NCBI GenBank assembly: GCA_934540955.1
Contig: CAKTCY010000006.1
Span: 1-54,049 of the forward strand
Direction of reading: 5' to 3'
DNA from: an uncultured Faecalibacterium sp.
Lineage (GTDB): Bacteria; Bacillota; Clostridia; Oscillospirales; Ruminococcaceae
Length of the DNA stretch: 54,049 nt
Of the stretch, positions 50,980 through 54,049 are shown piece after piece (position 1 is the first letter of the stretch; each line of letters begins with the position of its first letter). Both the position numbers and the translations under genes were made by a program. The notes beneath the pieces are model-generated. The model worked only from the letters and a program-made list of their open reading frames with translations, searched no databases and was not told the origin of the DNA.

Positions 50980-52028
50980 TGCAGCTGGTACATGGCGGCG
51001 ACTGGGCCGGTTACCGGGCGCAGTACGGACAGGACGCGCTGGATCTTTCGGCAAATGTCAGCCCGCTGGGACTGCCGGAGGGGGTGGCAAAGGCCATTAC
51101 TGCCGCGCTTGCCACCGCAGACCGCTACCCTGACCCCCTCTGCCGCGCTCTGCGGGCAAAGCTGGCAGTGCACGAGAAGGTGCCTGCAGAGCATATCCTC
51201 TGCGGCAACGGCGCGGCAGACCTGATCTTCCGGCTGGTGTGGGCGGTAAAGCCCCGCACCGCGCTGCTGCCCGCCCCTACCTTTGCGGAGTATGCCGCTG
51301 CGCTGGAAACAGCGGGTTGCACCGTCCGGCGGCACTTTCTGCGGGAGCATGAAGATTTTGCGGTGACAGAGGCATTTATTTCCGCTATAGACGAGGACAC
51401 CGGCATGGTTTTCCTCTGCCAGCCAAACAACCCCACCGGGCAGCTTACCCCATTGTCGCTGGTGGAGGCGCTGCTGCGCCGGTGCGAGCGCTGCGATGCC
51501 CTGCTGGTGGTGGACGAGTGCTTTCTGGACTTTTTGCCGGAAAGCGAAGCGCTGACCGCCAAAAAGCTGCTGGCAAGCCCGAGCCTCGTCATCCTGAAGG
51601 CCTTTACAAAGCTGTACGGCATGGCAGGGGTGCGGCTGGGCTACTGCCTGTGCAGCAATGCCGCCCTGCTGGATAAAATGCAGGCTGCCGGGCAGCCGTG
51701 GGCTGTCTCCGGCCTTGCACAGGCGGCGGGGCTGGCGGCACTGGATGAGACCGCTTATGTAGCCCGGGTGCAAGAATTGATTGCACAGCAGCGTCCCATT
51801 TTGCGGGACGGCCTGCGCGCACTGGGGCTGCGGGTGCTGGATGGCAGCGCGAATTATCTGCTGTTCCAAGCACCGGAAACACTGGGCGACAGCCTGCGGC
51901 AGCGCGGCATCGTGCTGCGCAGCTGCGGCAACTACCCCGGATTAGACGGCAGCTGGTACCGCACCGCCGTGCGTACCGCGCCGGAAAACCAGCAGCTTTT
52001 AAAAGCCTTACAGGAGGTGCTTGCATGA
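50976..52028 (+). CDS. cobD: Threonine-phosphate decarboxylase
   Basis: 350-residue PLP enzyme of the aminotransferase class I/II fold. It makes (R)-1-amino-2-propanol phosphate for CbiB. LDLSANVSPLGLP at the N-terminus, LCGNGAADLIFRL, QPNNPTGQ, and the PLP lysine in LKAFTKLYGMAGVRLGY. It follows cbiB directly, matching the order of use of the product. Confidence 0.93.
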   Translation: MMQLVHGGDWAGYRAQYGQDALDLSANVSPLGLPEGVAKAITAALATADRYPDPLCRALRAKLAVHEKVPAEHILCGNGAADLIFRLVWAVKPRTALLPAPTFAEYAAALETAGCTVRRHFLREHEDFAVTEAFISAIDEDTGMVFLCQPNNPTGQLTPLSLVEALLRRCERCDALLVVDECFLDFLPESEALTAKKLLASPSLVILKAFTKLYGMAGVRLGYCLCSNAALLDKMQAAGQPWAVSGLAQAAGLAALDETAYVARVQELIAQQRPILRDGLRALGLRVLDGSANYLLFQAPETLGDSLRQRGIVLRSCGNYPGLDGSWYRTAVRTAPENQQLLKALQEVLA

Positions 52029-53521
52029 GCCGGGCAAAATGCATCATGGTACAGGGCACGATGAGCGGTGCGGGCAAAAGCCTGCTGTGCACCGCGCTGT
52101 GCCGTATTTTTGCACAGGACGGCTACCGGGTAGCCCCTTTTAAAAGCCAGAACATGGCGCTGAACAGCTTTGTCACCCGGGACGGGCTGGAAATGGGGCG
52201 GGCACAGGTGGTGCAGGCACAGGCCGCCGGCATAGAGCCGGATGTGCGAATGAACCCCATTCTGCTCAAGCCCAGCAGCGATGTGGGCAGTCAGGTCATC
52301 GTGAACGGCGAGGTGCGCGGACAGATGCCCGCAGCCGCCTATTTCAAGCTGAAAAAGAGCCTCATCCCGGACATTTTAGCTGCCTACAATAGTCTGGCCG
52401 AAGTGGTGGATATCATCGTTATCGAGGGCGCAGGCAGCCCGGCAGAAATCAACTTAAAAGCGGACGATATCGTTAACATGGGGCTGGCAAAGCTGGTGGA
52501 TGCACCGGTGCTGCTGGCGGGCGATATCGACCGGGGCGGCGTGTTTGCGCAGCTGTACGGCACGGTAGAGCTGCTGGAGCCCGCCGAGCGGGCACGCATC
52601 AAAGGGCTGGTCATCAACAAGTTCCGGGGCGATGCCGCCATCCTGAAGCCCGGCCTTACCATGCTGGAGGAAAAGACCCATCTGCCGGTGCTGGGCGTTG
52701 TACCCTATCTGCGGGTGGATATTGAGGACGAGGACTCTCTCTCCTCCCGGCTGGAAAGCAGCAGCGCCGTCAAGCCGCTGGATGCTGCCATTCTGCGGCT
52801 TCCGCACATCTCCAATTTTACGGATTTTATGCCGCTGGAGCAGCACCCGCTGCTGAGCGTGCGATATGTGCAAAGCCCCCGGCAGCTGGGCGCACCGGAC
52901 GTGGTCATTCTGCCGGGCACTAAGAATACCATCGACGACCTGCTCTGGCTGCGGCAGTGCGGGCTGGAAGCTGCGGTGCAGAAGCTGGCGGCCTCTGGCA
53001 CGCCGGTGCTGGGCGTGTGCGGCGGCTACCAGATGCTGGGCGAGACCCTCGCCGACCCCGAGGGCACCGAGAGCGGACGCAGCCAGACCGTGCGCGGGCT
53101 GGGGCTGCTGCCCACCCGGACCGTATTTACGGACACAAAGCACCGCACACAGGACACTGCCACCGTCACCGCGCCGCAGCTGGCGGGGGCAGTGCTGACC
53201 GGCTACCAGATCCATACCGGGCGCACTGCCGTGCAGGGCGTGCCCTTCTGCCGCCTTGCGGACGGCAGCGCCGAGGGCTGCGTGCAGGACAATGTGGCGG
53301 GCACTTATCTGCACGGCCTGTTCGACACCGGGGAGTTGACCGAAAAGCTGGTGCAGCTGCTGTGCAGCCGCAAGGGCATCTCACCTGCCGATGCACCGCT
53401 GCTTTCCATGGCAGAGTACCGCCAGCAGCAGTTTGACCTGCTTGCCGACGGCGTGCGCCGGGCGCTGGACATGAACGCCCTGTACGCCGCCATGGGACTG
53501 GAAGGGAGGAACACCGTATGA
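52025..53521 (+). CDS. cbiP: Cobyric acid synthase
   Basis: 498 residues. It amidates the b, d, e and g side chains. The ATP-binding start GTMSGAGKSLLCTALCRIF and FKSQNMALNSF are followed by the glutamine amidotransferase domain with its Cys in GVCGGYQMLGE and His in AGTYLHGLFD. Normal length and complete. Four-base overlaps with cobD and cbiC. Confidence 0.95.
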   Translation: MSRAKCIMVQGTMSGAGKSLLCTALCRIFAQDGYRVAPFKSQNMALNSFVTRDGLEMGRAQVVQAQAAGIEPDVRMNPILLKPSSDVGSQVIVNGEVRGQMPAAAYFKLKKSLIPDILAAYNSLAEVVDIIVIEGAGSPAEINLKADDIVNMGLAKLVDAPVLLAGDIDRGGVFAQLYGTVELLEPAERARIKGLVINKFRGDAAILKPGLTMLEEKTHLPVLGVVPYLRVDIEDEDSLSSRLESSSAVKPLDAAILRLPHISNFTDFMPLEQHPLLSVRYVQSPRQLGAPDVVILPGTKNTIDDLLWLRQCGLEAAVQKLAASGTPVLGVCGGYQMLGETLADPEGTESGRSQTVRGLGLLPTRTVFTDTKHRTQDTATVTAPQLAGAVLTGYQIHTGRTAVQGVPFCRLADGSAEGCVQDNVAGTYLHGLFDTGELTEKLVQLLCSRKGISPADAPLLSMAEYRQQQFDLLADGVRRALDMNALYAAMGLEGRNTV

Positions 53522-54049
53522 CCCCGCAGCACCATCTGCCCGCCGATATTGAGCGGACGAGCCTTTCTATCATCACCGCAGAGCTGGACGCAATGGGTCT
53601 GACCCCGCCGCCGGAAACTGCCGCCGTGGTCAAGCGGGTCATCCATACCACCGCAGATTTCGACTACGCCCGCAACCTGTGCTTTACCCCCGGCGCGGTG
53701 GCGGCGGGGGTGGCGGCGCTGCAGGCCGCTGCGCCCATCGTTACCGACACCAACATGGCGCTTTCCGGCATCACAAAGCCGGGGCTTGCGCGGCTGGGCG
53801 GCACGGCACTGTGCTACATGGCCGACCCGGAGGTGGCTGCGCTGGCAAAGGCCAACGGCACTACCCGGGCGGTAGCGTCCATGCAAAGAGCCGCCACTGA
53901 GCACCCCGGCGCCATTCTTGCGGTGGGCAACGCCCCCACGGCGCTGCTGACCATTGCCGACCTGATCGAGAACGCCGGGCTGCGCCCTGCGCTGGTCATC
54001 GGGGTGCCGGTGGGCTTTGTGAACGTGGTGGAGAGCAAGGAGCGGCTGT
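53518..54049 (+). CDS. cbiC: Cobalt-precorrin-8 methylmutase, 3' end cut by window
   Basis: The first 177 codons are visible, of about 205-210 expected. It moves the methyl group from C11 to C12 to give cobyrinate. IERTSLSIITAELDAMG at the N-terminus, RVIHTTADFDYARNL with the catalytic His, DTNMALSGI, and AVGNAPTALL are all present. It starts in the last codons of cbiP. Further biosynthetic genes such as cbiL may lie beyond the edge. Confidence 0.95.
   Translation, partial: MTPQHHLPADIERTSLSIITAELDAMGLTPPPETAAVVKRVIHTTADFDYARNLCFTPGAVAAGVAALQAAAPIVTDTNMALSGITKPGLARLGGTALCYMADPEVAALAKANGTTRAVASMQRAATEHPGAILAVGNAPTALLTIADLIENAGLRPALVIGVPVGFVNVVESKERL

Noticed and set aside
1..54049. CRISPR arrays, insertion sequences, prophage genes, rRNA
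   Set aside because: No regularly spaced repeats, transposase- or integrase-like proteins, terminal inverted repeats or rRNA sequence were seen.

Overview
This window of about 54 kb looks like a chromosome segment of a high-GC Firmicute of the human-gut Faecalibacterium / Oscillospiraceae group. The evidence is a butyryl-CoA:acetate CoA-transferase at the left edge, a short ProB without PUA domain, a CIRCE-controlled htpG, clostridial-type flavodiiron and radical SAM proteins, many Cys-lipoproteins, and sigma-A promoters with 17-nt spacers. The genus is inferred from protein resemblance and was not tested by a search. No insertion sequence, prophage, CRISPR array or rRNA operon was seen.

Layout. 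1-5.4 kb: butyrate CoA-transferase (5' end cut off), AI-2E/PerM-type membrane protein, an AT-rich orphan gene, a radical SAM protein and a TetR-type regulator. 5.7-8.6 kb: proline operon proC-proB-proA with its own promoter and terminator. 9.0-13.1 kb: an MgsA-family protein lacking key catalytic residues, a PLP lyase of the aluminium-resistance family, and murD translationally coupled to a GNAT acetyltransferase. 13.3-20.2 kb: peptide-binding lipoprotein, tRNA-Gly(CCC), flavodiiron protein, RmuC, transglutaminase-like protein and a Pat-type acetyltransferase. 20.3-27.6 kb: HD hydrolase, esterase, C_GCAxxG_C_C protein, HtpG with a perfect CIRCE, XpaC-like protein, and an AraC regulator divergent from a small ORF. 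28-34.2 kb: galK-galT, cutC and a two-gene ABC exporter.

34.2-54.0 kb is the most interesting part. A sigma-A promoter, a cobalamin riboswitch and an intrinsic terminator precede about 20 tightly packed plus-strand genes. The first five encode a lipoprotein-anchored cobaltochelatase (CbiK type), a lipoprotein with two NEAT-like repeats, and a FecB/FecC/FecE-type importer whose ATPase is fused to the corrin enzyme CbiD. Then follow cbiF, cbiG, cbiH, cbiJ, cbiET, cbiA, cobT, cobU, cobS, a shortened cobU paralogue, cobC, cbiB, cobD, cbiP and cbiC (cut by the window end). This is the anaerobic (cobalt-early) route. No cbiL, adenosyltransferase or sirohydrochlorin-forming gene is inside the window.

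The export signal on CbiK, the NEAT-like lipoprotein and the importer-CbiD fusion together suggest a working hypothesis: tetrapyrrole capture, and perhaps cobalt insertion, at the cell surface, coupled to import and corrin synthesis. That role is inference; the gene architecture itself is read directly from the sequence.
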